A DNA stretch of 64,000 nucleotides from Chryseobacterium sp. (GCF_029240215.1 NZ_JARBTK010000001.1:558001-622000); one strand, 5' to 3'. Counted from the stretch's first letter, positions 8,286 through 17,516 are shown. The notes: generated from the letters alone by a model not told the origin. Numbers and translations are program-made.

Positions 8286-8573
8286 TTATTTTCCAACTTC
8301 ATTCAACGTCTGATTAATTTTAGCTAATCTTTCGTTGGTAGAATTTATATTTTTTTCGTAGTTCAGAGATACAACTTCTGCATTGGTTCCCAATTTGAGG
8401 GCGCACATTGCCAAAGCATCTTGTTTATCTCTTACATCGAAATTTTGCTCAAAATCTTTAATCATATTTTCAATTTGCTTCCCCACTTTGCGCAAAGTCT
8501 CTTCTTCTGCTGCGGGTACATTCAGCGGATATACTCTTCCTGCAATATTGATGGTTATTCTCCTTACCTCCAT
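8286..8573 (-). CDS. zapA: cell division protein ZapA
   Basis: 95-residue ZapA-family protein that promotes FtsZ filament bundling at the division site. It begins MEVRRITINIAGRVYPLNV, the typical N-terminal beta-hairpin (I-x-I-x-G-x-x-Y-P/L), followed by the helical AAEEETLRKVGKQIENMI and a C-terminal coiled coil. The ATG at 8573 overlaps the stop of the upstream coiled-coil gene by one base (TAATG), which fixes the start and shows translational coupling. A frame continuing further upstream would overlap that gene extensively and is not used. Confidence 0.85.
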   Translation of the reverse strand: MEVRRITINIAGRVYPLNVPAAEEETLRKVGKQIENMIKDFEQNFDVRDKQDALAMCALKLGTNAEVVSLNYEKNINSTNERLAKINQTLNEVGK

Positions 8574-8875
8574 TATAGTCCACTGTTTTGAAGCTGTGCA
8601 ATACAAAAGTCTACTTCTTTTACCAATCTGTTGATGTGGCTTTTCATGAGTCTGTTGTGCTCAGGATTTCCTGATATTGCTGAATACAATTTTATATTTT
8701 TCTGTTCTTCTGCTAATACCTGATTTTTCTTACGCTCTTCATCATATTTCATCTTCAGCTCTTCATGCTCTTTATTCAATTCTGATAACTTTTCAGAAAG
8801 ATTTTGATGACTTTTATGAAGATTCAAAATCTTTTTTTCCAGTTCTGAAAAATTGTTTTCTAATTCTTGAAGCAT
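8573..8875 (-). CDS. coiled-coil protein coupled to ZapA
   Basis: 100-residue, almost entirely heptad-like coiled-coil protein (residues 1-65, rich in Leu, Glu, Lys) ending in a short conserved-looking tail SGNPEHNRLMKSHINRLVKEVDFCIAQL. It is translationally coupled to zapA. The combination of coiled coil, small size and zapA linkage suggests a divisome accessory protein (an analogue of ZapB), but I do not recognise a named family. No signal peptide or membrane segment is present. Confidence 0.65.
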   Translation of the reverse strand: MLQELENNFSELEKKILNLHKSHQNLSEKLSELNKEHEELKMKYDEERKKNQVLAEEQKNIKLYSAISGNPEHNRLMKSHINRLVKEVDFCIAQLQNSGL

Positions 8876-8966
8876 TTCAGGTTTCTAAATATTCTAACTA
8901 AAAGCAAAAATATGAAAATAAAAAGACTAACAAAAATAAAAGTCTCTATATTTTGACTAAAAACAA

Positions 8967-8992
8967 AAAGGAGATGCCAAAGCACCTCCTTT
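8967..8992 (-). terminator. terminator of the porT operon
   Basis: Hairpin GGAGATGC / GCACCTCC with one mismatch, followed on the minus strand by TTTTTGTTTTT, 22 nt after the porT-like stop. Confidence 0.75.
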
Positions 8993-9013
8993 CTATATTA
9001 ATTTTTTATTATA

Positions 9014-9796
9014 TTATTCAAATTTCAGCACAAACATTACGGCTCTTGTCTGTAATGTAGAAACTGCTGCAGACCAGTAAGGTGGTGTAGTAGCGTTATC
9101 AGCTACCATTTCGTTGTTCATAAAGAACGTTCCTCTGATTGCAGGAGTCAGTTTAAATTTATTAAAATAAAACTGGATTCCCATTTCTGCAGACCAGGCA
9201 AAATTGTGAGTTGTAGATCTGAAAACCTGCTGTTGGTTATCATCTTCTGAATCAGAATTTGACTGTAAATTCACAATATAATTAACCCCTGCAGCAATGT
9301 ATGGTCTTGAATTATACCATCTCTCTCCATGAAGTTCTAATAATACAGGAACGTCTACCAAAGTAGATTTAATTTCTCTTACTCTGTCTTTTTCAGTCAA
9401 TGCAATTGGTGTAAAAGCCGGATTTTGAGGATTTCCGTTTTGATAAATATCGTTAGATTGCGTATTGAAGATCAATTGTCTCTGAGCAAACTGTAAACCT
9501 GGCTCTACTCTTACGTCTAAATAATCATTTAGTCTGAATTTTGTGATAAGACCCGCACCAAAGCTGTAACTTTCTTTTGAAGTAACAAGATTCTGGTTCC
9601 CGTTCATCCCATATCTTGGATGAAGTACAATGCGATAGTCTAGTCTATTTCCGTTTAAAAAGAAACCCCAGCTGAATTTTTGCTGGTCAAAATCTTCCAG
9701 CTTATCCATCCTGTTACGAGTTCTAAATTGCGCATCTGCAAAAGTTGCAATGCTAACTGAGGCTAAAACCAGAGCTTTTAATAGAAATTTATTCAT
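9014..9796 (-). CDS. porT: outer membrane beta-barrel protein, PorT/SprT-like (T9SS)
   Basis: 260-residue protein with a signal peptide (ending TFADA-Q) and a mature part of alternating strands, ending MFVLKFE with a C-terminal Phe-x-Phe-type strand typical of outer-membrane barrels. The early segment NRMDKLEDFDQQKFSWGFFL is what I recall for PorT/SprT, the T9SS barrel in Porphyromonas and Flavobacterium. The immediate upstream neighbour is ubiE, which is also next to sprT in gliding flavobacteria. T9SS cargo is present at 55.5-57.8 kb. The identification rests on context and short motifs; an unrelated porin-family barrel is the alternative. Confidence 0.75.
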   Translation of the reverse strand: MNKFLLKALVLASVSIATFADAQFRTRNRMDKLEDFDQQKFSWGFFLNGNRLDYRIVLHPRYGMNGNQNLVTSKESYSFGAGLITKFRLNDYLDVRVEPGLQFAQRQLIFNTQSNDIYQNGNPQNPAFTPIALTEKDRVREIKSTLVDVPVLLELHGERWYNSRPYIAAGVNYIVNLQSNSDSEDDNQQQVFRSTTHNFAWSAEMGIQFYFNKFKLTPAIRGTFFMNNEMVADNATTPPYWSAAVSTLQTRAVMFVLKFE

Positions 9797-9799
9797 AGG

Positions 9800-10531
9800 T
9801 TATTTTGTTGCTTTATAAATTGTGGCTATACCTAAACTTAATTTTTTATATTCTACTTTTTTGAATCCTGTATCTAAAAGTATTTGTCTCATTTTTTCTC
9901 CAAATGGAAAAGCATTTACAGAATCCGGAAGATACGTATAAGCTCTGTTGTCTTTAGAAACCAGTCTTCCGATTGCTGGTAATATATTTTTGAAATAAAA
10001 CATATAAAACGGTCCTAAAAAACCTTCCACTTTTGAAAACTCAAGGATATACACACTTTTGTTTTCTTTCACTACTCTTCTCAGCTCTGCCAAACCTTTT
10101 GTAAGGTTCTCAAAGTTCCTTACTCCAAATGCAACGGAAACAGCATCAAATCTATTGTCCTCGAAAGGTAAATTTTCTGCATCGCCTTTCTGCATAGAAA
10201 TTTTGCCGTCTAATTTAAGTTTTTTTATTTTAATAACGCCAACATTTAACATTTGTTGCGATAAATCTAAACCAACTACTTTTGCGCCGGTTCCTTTTTC
10301 TACAGCAATCGCCAGATCACCTGTTCCAGTAGCCACATCAAGTACCTCCTGTGGAGCATCTTCTTTCATCATGCGAACAAGCTTGTTTCTCCACAAAACA
10401 TCTATTTTCATAGATAAAGCATGGTTTAGCAAATCGTATTTCGGCGCTATATTGTCGAACATATCCTCTACCTGGCTTTTTTTCGTAGCCTCAGAATTGT
10501 AGGGAGTTACTTTATTGATATCGTTTGTCAA
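9800..10531 (-). CDS. ubiE: demethylmenaquinone methyltransferase
   Basis: Class I SAM methyltransferase that methylates demethylmenaquinone in the last step of menaquinone synthesis. The 243 residues carry the family N-terminus (VEDMFDNIAPKYDLLNHALS), the SAM loop DVATGTGDLAIA near residue 66, the acidic LGLDLSQQML-like strand, and the family signature FGVRNFEN near residue 135, with the closing FKKVEYKKLSLGIATIYKATK. The start is a TTG overlapping the TGA of the upstream gene (TTGA). The N-terminal residues before the first Met are family-like, so TTG is preferred over the internal ATG. porT follows 3 nt later. Confidence 0.93.
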   Translation of the reverse strand: MTNDINKVTPYNSEATKKSQVEDMFDNIAPKYDLLNHALSMKIDVLWRNKLVRMMKEDAPQEVLDVATGTGDLAIAVEKGTGAKVVGLDLSQQMLNVGVIKIKKLKLDGKISMQKGDAENLPFEDNRFDAVSVAFGVRNFENLTKGLAELRRVVKENKSVYILEFSKVEGFLGPFYMFYFKNILPAIGRLVSKDNRAYTYLPDSVNAFPFGEKMRQILLDTGFKKVEYKKLSLGIATIYKATK

Positions 10532-11097
10532 AACTTGTAATATTCTTTATAATAGTTAAGGTAATCTTGTTTTCTAAAGATCTTTGAACGGGATTCTACT
10601 TTATCAATATTTTTTATCAGCTTGTCATAATCTTCGTCTACATTGTAGTAAAAGTCTTCTGTATAAAGCTTATTGAAGTGTTTTGCCCCTCCAAAATACG
10701 GTTTCCCGTCTATAATCGTTTTATCCAACGCCAAAAGTAATGAATCTTTTTTAAGATTGTACCCATAATATTGACGATTAATGTAATAATCCTTATGAGC
10801 TATATTTATAAGACCTCTGATTTTGTTCACTTCGAAGGCAGAATCGTATAATAATTTCTTATTCTGATCAAAAACTTTTATTGAATTTTTTCCCTTTTTA
10901 AGATCAACATTTACATATTGACCGGCAGAAATAATCCCTTCAGATCCATTATTGATTTTATAATAATACGTATCGGGAGTCGGGTTATCTACCAGATAAT
11001 AATTTTTCTTTGCAAGTAAGAAGAAGTAAACTCCAAAAGCAAGTATAAAAACTACAACAGCGATGAGTAACCCTTTTAAAGACGGATTGTTTTTCAT
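10528..11097 (-). CDS. single-pass membrane protein of unknown function
   Basis: 189-residue protein with an N-terminal transmembrane helix (residues 8-27) preceded by a short Lys-containing cytoplasmic stretch. A Tyr/Lys/Asp-rich exported domain follows, with no catalytic motif I recognise; the tail ends KQDYLNYYKEYYKF. It is the first gene of a three-gene unit (this gene, ubiE, porT) and its stop overlaps the ubiE TTG start. The arrangement hints at a cell-envelope role but this is only context. Confidence 0.6.
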   Translation of the reverse strand: MKNNPSLKGLLIAVVVFILAFGVYFFLLAKKNYYLVDNPTPDTYYYKINNGSEGIISAGQYVNVDLKKGKNSIKVFDQNKKLLYDSAFEVNKIRGLINIAHKDYYINRQYYGYNLKKDSLLLALDKTIIDGKPYFGGAKHFNKLYTEDFYYNVDEDYDKLIKNIDKVESRSKIFRKQDYLNYYKEYYKF

Positions 11098-11164
11098 AGA
11101 TTGTAAAGCACAATTTTTGCAAATTTAATAATATTTTTAATTCTTTCTTATTAATATTAATTAT

Positions 11165-11172
11165 TAACTTTG
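11165..11172 (+). promoter_or_regulatory. minus-7 element TAACTTTG of the KAS III gene
   Basis: Exact TAnnTTTG match 23 nt before the ATG at 11196. Confidence 0.55.
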
Positions 11173-11195
11173 CATCTTTAAAATTATTTGAACGA

Positions 11196-12263
11196 ATGCC
11201 GAATACGATCATTATTGGTTCTGGATCTTACATTCCTAACAGAGTTATTGGTAGAGATTATTTTCTAAATTCTGAATTCTATACCGATGAAGGCGAAAAA
11301 ATAGACAAGCCAACCACAGAAATCATCTCAAAATTTGTAGAAATTACAGAAATTGAAAACAGAAGATATATTGAAGACGACACTTCAAACTCCAAAATCG
11401 GTTACGAAGCTGCAAAAGTGGCTCTTGAAGATGCAGAAGTTGACGGTGAAGATTTAGATTATATTATTTATGCAAGCAATTTCGGTGAGGTAGGAACCAA
11501 TGGTGCTGCGAGCTTTATGCCGAATATGGCTGGAAGAGTAAAGAATCATTTAGGCATTAAAAACAGAAAATGTATCACTTATGATATGATATTCGGTTGT
11601 CCGGGTTGGGTTGAAGCGATGATTTTGGCAAACAATCTTATCAAAGCAGGCGTTGCCAAAACTATTTTGGTTGTAGGTGCAGAAACTTTAAGCCGCGTTA
11701 CCGATCCTTACGACAGAAATAAAATGATCTTTGCTGACGGAGCCGGCGCAGTTGTAGTAACCGCAACTGACGAAGAAAATGTTGGAATAATTTCTCACAA
11801 TACCATTTGCGATAACGGTCCTGAATTAGAATATTTACGAAACGGCGCTTCTATCAATAAAGATTTTGACGATCAGAAACTGTACATCAGAATGATGGGA
11901 AGAAAAATCTACGAATATGCGCTGAAAAACGTTCCCACTGCTATCAAAGAAACCATTGATGATGCGGGACTTTCTATTGAAGACATTGATAAAATTCTGA
12001 TTCACCAAGCTAATGCAAAAATGGACTATGCAATGATCGAAAGACTTCACAAGCTTTACGATGTGAAAGATTATGATCACTCAATTTCACCAATGACGAT
12101 TCAGGAGTTTGGAAATTCTTCTGTAGCAACAATTCCTACCATGTTTGATTTAATAATTAAAGGAAAAATGGAGGGTCAAACGTTTAAAGATAAAGGGAAC
12201 ATTGTGATGACTTCGGTAGGTGCCGGAATGAATATCAATGCGATCGTTTATAAATTTCCTTAA
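11196..12263 (+). CDS. 3-oxoacyl-ACP synthase III family protein (KAS III-like)
   Basis: Thiolase-fold condensing enzyme of 355 residues. The catalytic triad is visible: Cys135 in DMIFGCPGW, His in ILIHQANAKMDYAM near residue 270, and Asn in EFGNSSVATIPT near residue 308. The typical GAGAVVV segment precedes the second half. FabH starts fatty acid synthesis by condensing acyl-CoA with malonyl-ACP. This protein is longer than classical FabH (about 320), with an inserted N-terminal region, so it may be a KAS III-like enzyme with a different starter or pathway. Monocistronic with its own promoter element and terminator. Confidence 0.82.
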   Translation: MPNTIIIGSGSYIPNRVIGRDYFLNSEFYTDEGEKIDKPTTEIISKFVEITEIENRRYIEDDTSNSKIGYEAAKVALEDAEVDGEDLDYIIYASNFGEVGTNGAASFMPNMAGRVKNHLGIKNRKCITYDMIFGCPGWVEAMILANNLIKAGVAKTILVVGAETLSRVTDPYDRNKMIFADGAGAVVVTATDEENVGIISHNTICDNGPELEYLRNGASINKDFDDQKLYIRMMGRKIYEYALKNVPTAIKETIDDAGLSIEDIDKILIHQANAKMDYAMIERLHKLYDVKDYDHSISPMTIQEFGNSSVATIPTMFDLIIKGKMEGQTFKDKGNIVMTSVGAGMNINAIVYKFP

Positions 12264-12291
12264 GACTTAAAATTTAATTAAAAAAAATATT

Positions 12292-12324
12292 AAAAGCACA
12301 AAGGAGATTTCTTTTGTGCTTTTT
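12292..12324 (+). terminator. terminator of the KAS III gene
   Basis: Hairpin AAAAGCACAAA / TTTTGTGCTTT with a T-rich 3' side, before the metallophosphoesterase gene. Confidence 0.85.
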
Positions 12325-12336
12325 TAAAACTCCATT

Positions 12337-13542
12337 ATGCAAAGAAATTTTTTATTTGTAGCTGCAATCTTCTTGTTTCTTGAAGTCTATATTTATCAGG
12401 CAATTAGAACGTTAACCGATAATTCATGGATTAAAATCGGATACTGCGTTTTGTCTTTAGCCGTTTACGGATTCTTTGCTTATGAAGTTTCCCATTTTCA
12501 GAGATCAGACAGAAGTACAATGAGAGCCCAAATCATGATCTCGTTATTTTTGGTCTTTATTTTACCTAAAATTTTCATCGTTTTATTTTTATTAATTGAT
12601 GATATTTTCAGAACGGGAGGTTATTTAGTCGGATTAACCAGACCAACGGAAAACTTTTTCCCGGAGAGAAGAAAGTTTTTGAGCATTATGGGACTTGGTT
12701 TAGGTGGAGTTCTTTCAGCGTTATTTATTGATGGAATTACCTTTGGAAAGTACAGACACAAAGTAAGAAGAGTAAAAGTAAAAATTAAAAATCTTCCTCA
12801 GAGCTTTAAAGGTTATAAAATCATTCAGATTTCAGATGTTCACAGCGGAAGCTTTTCTGATCCAAGCAAACTGGAACATGCTATTGATTTAATTAACGAA
12901 CAAAATCCTGATTTAGTGTTATTTACAGGAGATATGGTCAATAATGTTTCTGAAGAATTCAAACCCTTTATTCCTCTTTTTTCTAAAATCAAGGCGAAAG
13001 ACGGAAAGTTTGCGGTGTTGGGAAATCATGATTATGGTGATTATGTGACTTGGGAATCTCCTCATGCTAAAAAAGTGAATCTTGAAGCATTGATTGAATA
13101 CGAAAAACAGGCAGGCTTTGATATGTTGATGAACGAAAACCGCGCGATCGACAGAAATGGAGAAAAATTATACATTTTAGGTGTAGAAAACTGGGGTTTA
13201 AAGCCTTTTCCACAATTTGGAAAAATTGATAAAGCATTAGAAAACGTACCGCAAAACGCCGCAAAAATATTAATGAGCCACGACCCTACTCATTTTGATT
13301 ATGTGGTTAAAAAACATCCTGCAGATATCAGTTTGACTCTTTCCGGTCATACTCACGGAATGCAGTTTGGTTTAGATTTAAAAAATATCAAATGGTCACC
13401 CGTACAATACAAATATCCAAAATGGGCAGATTTGTATGAAAGTGAAGGAAAAATGCTTTATGTGAACCGTGGTTTTGGGGTTTTAGGTTATCCGGGAAGA
13501 GTTGGAGTTTTGCCGGAAATTACTCTACTGGAACTTTCTTAA
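12337..13542 (+). CDS. membrane-anchored metallophosphoesterase (YkuE/YaeI-like)
   Basis: 401 residues. The first about 150 hold several hydrophobic segments (residues 3-22, 33-50, 66-88, 113-133), so the protein is tied to the inner membrane. The C-terminal calcineurin-like domain has every metal-binding motif: ISDVHSGSF (D-x-H), LFTGDMVNN (GD), LGNHDYGD (GNHD), MSHDP, and LSGHTHGMQFG (GHTH). Related enzymes (YkuE, YaeI, LpxG/LpxH-like) hydrolyse phosphoesters of lipids or nucleotides; the substrate here is unknown. The next small gene starts about 24 nt later. Confidence 0.88.
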   Translation: MQRNFLFVAAIFLFLEVYIYQAIRTLTDNSWIKIGYCVLSLAVYGFFAYEVSHFQRSDRSTMRAQIMISLFLVFILPKIFIVLFLLIDDIFRTGGYLVGLTRPTENFFPERRKFLSIMGLGLGGVLSALFIDGITFGKYRHKVRRVKVKIKNLPQSFKGYKIIQISDVHSGSFSDPSKLEHAIDLINEQNPDLVLFTGDMVNNVSEEFKPFIPLFSKIKAKDGKFAVLGNHDYGDYVTWESPHAKKVNLEALIEYEKQAGFDMLMNENRAIDRNGEKLYILGVENWGLKPFPQFGKIDKALENVPQNAAKILMSHDPTHFDYVVKKHPADISLTLSGHTHGMQFGLDLKNIKWSPVQYKYPKWADLYESEGKMLYVNRGFGVLGYPGRVGVLPEITLLELS

Positions 13543-13566
13543 TGAAAACCGTTGAAAAATACTCCT

Positions 13567-13866
13567 ATGAAAATAATTGATTTTGAATCTAAATCATGGT
13601 TCTTTCTGAGTCATGAAGAGGACTACTACATTGATGTCAACTGCAGTCATTCATTTATCAGTTTTAATATGCTTATTCAATTAAACAAATCTGAAATGAG
13701 TCAGTATCAAAATAACGGGAGAGATTACCTAAATTCTTTTGTAAAAGAGATTCAGCACTATGCTCTTTCCACTTTTAAAGACAGAAATATAAAAGGAGAG
13801 ATGGAAAGAATAGCAAATGATTCTATCATCAAATTCTTAGAGGAAAATAGCAAATATTTTTTTTAA
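13567..13866 (+). CDS. small protein of unknown function
   Basis: 99-residue protein without signal peptide or membrane segment. It is mildly acidic, contains a Ser/His-rich stretch VNCSHSFISFNMLI and ends NSKYFF. No family recognised. A TTG at 13552 in the same frame is possible, but the ATG at 13567 gives a more natural start. It follows the metallophosphoesterase and is convergent with the next gene, whose stop codon is adjacent, so no terminator separates them. Confidence 0.55.
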   Translation: MKIIDFESKSWFFLSHEEDYYIDVNCSHSFISFNMLIQLNKSEMSQYQNNGRDYLNSFVKEIQHYALSTFKDRNIKGEMERIANDSIIKFLEENSKYFF

Positions 13867-14619
13867 TCAAAATATATAATCCTTCATCCTCGAAGTCGCC
13901 AATTCCTTTTCATTAATCCAGACCAGAAAATCTTCTAGCTTATCCTCCATCTTTTTACCGCAGTTAAAGCTTCTATGAAATGGGACTTTAAAGTTAAATT
14001 TTTTGACATCCGTGAATTGCCAAATATCAAGATAAACTAATACAAAATCATCGTTTTTTAAAGTCTCAAAAACCATATTCTGATAGTATTTCATTGGCAA
14101 AACCTGAAACACAAAATCATTATAAGGAAGCTGACTGTAAGGCGAAATACTTTCCGGAACAATACTGATTCCGTTTTCTTCTGTGATATCAGAATCTCTT
14201 TTCAGACGTTTAAATGGAAACAGAATATCCGCATGATCAATATTGGAAATATAACTGAATCCCATCAGTTTTAATTCTGATTCAGCAATTTTAAATTCTT
14301 TTTGACGAATACCTTTGATTTGTTTTTCAAGAAATTCTTCTGCAATTTTTTTGGCTTCTTCAATTTGCAATGCTGAAGAATTTTTATTGTAAAAAGCAAT
14401 TTCATGCCCTTGAGCAGAAATTGCTTTTATAAGGTTTTTAATTTTTTCTACGATGGAAATTTCAACAAAAAAGCTCGCTTTAACTTCATGAATATCTAAA
14501 ATTCTAAGAACAGATTTTGCATTTGCAATTGTAATTTCCAACCTTTCATCATTGGTAATTTGAGAACCATTTTTGGTTCCTGACTCAATATTCAAAATGT
14601 TGAAGGTTAATAATATCAT
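13867..14619 (-). CDS. polysaccharide deacetylase-like (NodB-fold) protein
   Basis: 250 residues. LLTFNILNIE at the start and EVKASFFVEISIVEKIKNLIKAISAQGHEIAFYNKNS resemble the NodB domain's TFD and A-T-F-F-V then G-H-E-I-x-x-H motifs, and the tail has ENMVFETLKN-type helices. The metal-binding residues look degraded: TFN replaces TFD and the expected His after GHEIA is Tyr-Asn. It may therefore be a non-catalytic member or act on another substrate. Cytoplasmic, no signal peptide. Stands alone between convergent and co-directional genes. Confidence 0.6.
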   Translation of the reverse strand: MILLTFNILNIESGTKNGSQITNDERLEITIANAKSVLRILDIHEVKASFFVEISIVEKIKNLIKAISAQGHEIAFYNKNSSALQIEEAKKIAEEFLEKQIKGIRQKEFKIAESELKLMGFSYISNIDHADILFPFKRLKRDSDITEENGISIVPESISPYSQLPYNDFVFQVLPMKYYQNMVFETLKNDDFVLVYLDIWQFTDVKKFNFKVPFHRSFNCGKKMEDKLEDFLVWINEKELATSRMKDYIF

Positions 14620-14701
14620 TTAAATTAAATTTTATATAAAAATCACAATTAATTAATTTCCAGTAGTTAAAATCAATTTTACTTAAAGTAAAACTTTATA
14701 A

Positions 14702-15667
14702 TTAATTTTTATTTAATTTCAGTTTCAAATTTTTAATCATGTCTTTAGACATTTCAGAAATTCCAAAATCATAAGAAAGATTCCAATCTTTTTTAGCGAT
14801 TGAATCATCAATTGATGATGGCCAGGAATCTGCAATAGCTTGTCTGAAATCCGGTTTATAATCTATCTCAAATCCCGGAATTTCTTTTTTAATTTCTGCT
14901 GCCAATTCTTTTGGAGTGAAAGACATTCCACCTAAATTATAAGACGAACGAACCGTCAGACTTTCCTTCGGAGCTTCCATTAATTTCAATGTTGCGTTGA
15001 TCGCATCATCCATATATAACATCGGCATTGCCGTATCTTCAGAAATAAAACTTGTATATTTCCCCTCTTCTACTGCTTCATAAAAAATCTCTACTGCATA
15101 ATCTGTTGTTCCTCCACCTGCAGGAGTTTTCCATGAGATCAATCCCGGATATCTGATACTTCTTACATCAACACCATATTTATCAAAATAATATTCGCAC
15201 CATTTTTCACCCGCCATTTTTGAAATTCCGTAAACTGTAGTAGGATTCAAAACGACATCCTGAGCAACATCATTTTTAGGAATTCCTTTCCCAAAAACAG
15301 CGATCGAACTAGGCCAGAAAATCTTTTTAAGCAAACCTTCTTTCGCCATTTCACAGAAATGAAGAAGTGGCTCAAGATTCAGTTTCCATGCAAAAACCGG
15401 TTGTTTTTCAGAAGTTCCTGACAAAAGTGAAGCCAAATGATAAACTGTTGTAATATCGTAATCTTTAATGACCTGTCTCACCAATTGCGTATTGGTAACA
15501 TCCATTCTTTCATAATATCCTGCAGAAGTAAGGTCTTTTTGCCATCTGTCTAGCCCTGAAGCAACTACATTTTCAGCTCCGTGAATTTCTACAAGTCTGT
15601 TGGTAAGCTCTGTGCCAATCTGCCCCAAAGCTCCTGTGATGAGAATTTTTTCCGTGAAGGATTCCAT
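14702..15667 (-). CDS. L-threonine 3-dehydrogenase, SDR type
   Basis: Extended short-chain dehydrogenase of 321 residues. It has the NAD loop ITGALGQIGTEL at residue 11, the catalytic Tyr/Lys pair in TVYGISKMAGEKW near residue 148, and SSIAVFGKG supplying the Ser. Sequence layout (YPGLISWKTPAGGGTTDYAVEIF) is that of NAD-dependent L-threonine dehydrogenases of the UDP-galactose epimerase family. These oxidise threonine to 2-amino-3-ketobutyrate for glycine production, which would feed the glycine cleavage system (gcvT is at 2.8 kb). A TATTTTTG promoter element sits upstream at 15695-15702. Confidence 0.82.
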   Translation of the reverse strand: MESFTEKILITGALGQIGTELTNRLVEIHGAENVVASGLDRWQKDLTSAGYYERMDVTNTQLVRQVIKDYDITTVYHLASLLSGTSEKQPVFAWKLNLEPLLHFCEMAKEGLLKKIFWPSSIAVFGKGIPKNDVAQDVVLNPTTVYGISKMAGEKWCEYYFDKYGVDVRSIRYPGLISWKTPAGGGTTDYAVEIFYEAVEEGKYTSFISEDTAMPMLYMDDAINATLKLMEAPKESLTVRSSYNLGGMSFTPKELAAEIKKEIPGFEIDYKPDFRQAIADSWPSSIDDSIAKKDWNLSYDFGISEMSKDMIKNLKLKLNKN

Positions 15668-15694
15668 TTTTATTTTTTATTAGATGAGTAAAAG

Positions 15695-15702
15695 CAAAAA
15701 TA
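15695..15702 (-). promoter_or_regulatory. minus-7 element TATTTTTG of the L-threonine dehydrogenase gene
   Basis: Exact TAnnTTTG match, 27 nt upstream of the ATG at 15667. Confidence 0.5.
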
Positions 15703-15830
15703 GAGATTTTGACTACTATAAGAAAACAAAATTGTAAATTCGGATATAATTTTTGTCATTAAAAAGTTTATTTCAGCATCAAAAACAATTTAACATAACA
15801 TTTTACACAATTTAGAAACACAGATATAAA

Positions 15831-17516
15831 ATGAAAAAGTTGTTATTCACCATCTTGTTAGCTTCATCATTTATCAATGCTCAATTTACCGACATCAATA
15901 TTGTAAAAGAAGTCAAAGTCAAAAACAAAGGTGTGGTAGTTTCTGCACATCCTCTTGCGAGTGAAGCGGGTGCAAAAATTCTCAAAATGGGTGGAAATGC
16001 TTATGATGCAATTGTAGCGACACAATATGCTTTAGCAGTTGTTTATCCTCAAGCAGGAAATATTGGAGGTGGCGGATTTTTAGTCGGAGTAAAAAATAAT
16101 GGAGAAAAATTTACTATAGATTATCGCGAAACAGCTCCCAAAAAGGCTTCAAGAGATATGTATCTCGACCAAAAAGGCAATGCAAATACAGATTTATCTC
16201 AAAACGGAAGATTATCCGTGGGAATTCCAGGAAGTGTGGCAGGATTTTTTGCTACTTTAAAATATTGTAAACTCCCTATGAATCAAATCATTCAGCCGGC
16301 AATTGATTTGGCTGAAAAAGGATTTGCCATTACCGAACAGGAAGCTGGGTTACTCAATTCAAGTAAAGAATATTTTCAGAAACATAATAAAACTTCAAAT
16401 GCTTTTGTAAAAAATGAAAGCTGGAAGTCCGGAGATATTTTAGTTCAAAAAGAATTGGGAGAAACTCTAAAATTAATTCAAAAATCAGGTTCAAAAGGAT
16501 TTTATGAAGGAAAAACAGCAGAACTTCTGGTCGCCGAAATGAAAAAAGGAAACGGAATCATCACCTTGGAAGACCTTAAAAATTATAAAGTTGCCGAAAG
16601 AAAAGCTTTGGAATTTGATTATAAAGGAAACCAGATCGTATCAATGCCATTGCCTTCAAGCGGCGGAATTCTTTTGGCGCAAATGCTGAAAATGTCAGGT
16701 TTTGAAAATTTAGAAAAATATCAACAAAATTCCACTCAGGCAATTCAGATCATGGTAGAAGCTGAAAGAAGAGCCTTTGCAGACAGAGCCGAATATATGG
16801 GCGATCCTGATTTCATTCATGATAAAACTTCTTACTTGATTTCGGATGACTATTTAAAAAAACGATGGAAAAGTTTTAGTTTTAATAAAGCAACACTGAG
16901 TTCGGCAGTCGGGAAAATCATTCAACAACCTAAAGAATCTACAGAAACTACTCATATTTCTGTAATTGATAAAGATGAAAATGCAGCGGCAGTTACAACC
17001 ACTTTAAATGGATTATACGGAAGTAAAGTTGTTGTTTCCGGAGCAGGCTTCTTTCTAAACAATGAAATGGATGATTTCTCTGTAAAACCAGGCGTTCCGA
17101 ATATGTTTGGAGCGGTTGGCGGAGAAGCTAATTCTATTCAGCCGAACAAAAGAATGCTGTCATCAATGACTCCGACAATCGTTTTAAAAAACGGAAAACC
17201 TTATATGATCGTCGGAACTCCGGGCGGAACTACAATTCCGACGTCCGTTTATCAGTCGATTGTGAATGTAGTAGATTTTAAACTGAATGCCAATGTTTCC
17301 GTCAATTCTCCAAAGTTCCATCATCAATGGCTTCCAGAAACAATAGCTTTCGAGAAAAATTTTCCTGAGACAACTATAAAAGATCTCGAAAAACTGGGTT
17401 ACAAAGGTGAAAGATGGGGACAATTAGGAAGAACGGAAATGATTCTTATTGATGATAACGGAAATATTCATGCCGTTGCAGATGGTCGTGGTGACGATTC
17501 TGTTGCTGTGGAATGA
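15831..17516 (+). CDS. ggt: gamma-glutamyltransferase
   Basis: Exported N-terminal-nucleophile hydrolase that transfers or hydrolyses the gamma-glutamyl group of glutathione. The 561-residue proenzyme has a signal peptide (MKKLLFTILLASSFINA-Q). The large-subunit motif ETAPKKASRDMYLD near residue 102 carries the Arg that contacts the glutamyl carboxylate. The autoprocessing site is STETTHISVIDKDENA, where the Thr before His becomes the nucleophile of the small subunit, followed by GTPGGTTIPTSVYQ. Family length is normal. It probably acts in the periplasm and precedes an amino-acid/dicarboxylate symporter gene. Confidence 0.93.
   Translation: MKKLLFTILLASSFINAQFTDINIVKEVKVKNKGVVVSAHPLASEAGAKILKMGGNAYDAIVATQYALAVVYPQAGNIGGGGFLVGVKNNGEKFTIDYRETAPKKASRDMYLDQKGNANTDLSQNGRLSVGIPGSVAGFFATLKYCKLPMNQIIQPAIDLAEKGFAITEQEAGLLNSSKEYFQKHNKTSNAFVKNESWKSGDILVQKELGETLKLIQKSGSKGFYEGKTAELLVAEMKKGNGIITLEDLKNYKVAERKALEFDYKGNQIVSMPLPSSGGILLAQMLKMSGFENLEKYQQNSTQAIQIMVEAERRAFADRAEYMGDPDFIHDKTSYLISDDYLKKRWKSFSFNKATLSSAVGKIIQQPKESTETTHISVIDKDENAAAVTTTLNGLYGSKVVVSGAGFFLNNEMDDFSVKPGVPNMFGAVGGEANSIQPNKRMLSSMTPTIVLKNGKPYMIVGTPGGTTIPTSVYQSIVNVVDFKLNANVSVNSPKFHHQWLPETIAFEKNFPETTIKDLEKLGYKGERWGQLGRTEMILIDDNGNIHAVADGRGDDSVAVE

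Noticed and set aside
13867..14619. Active polysaccharide deacetylase
   Set aside because: Fold resemblance is kept as the call, but the metal-binding Asp and second His motifs appear changed, so activity is not claimed.
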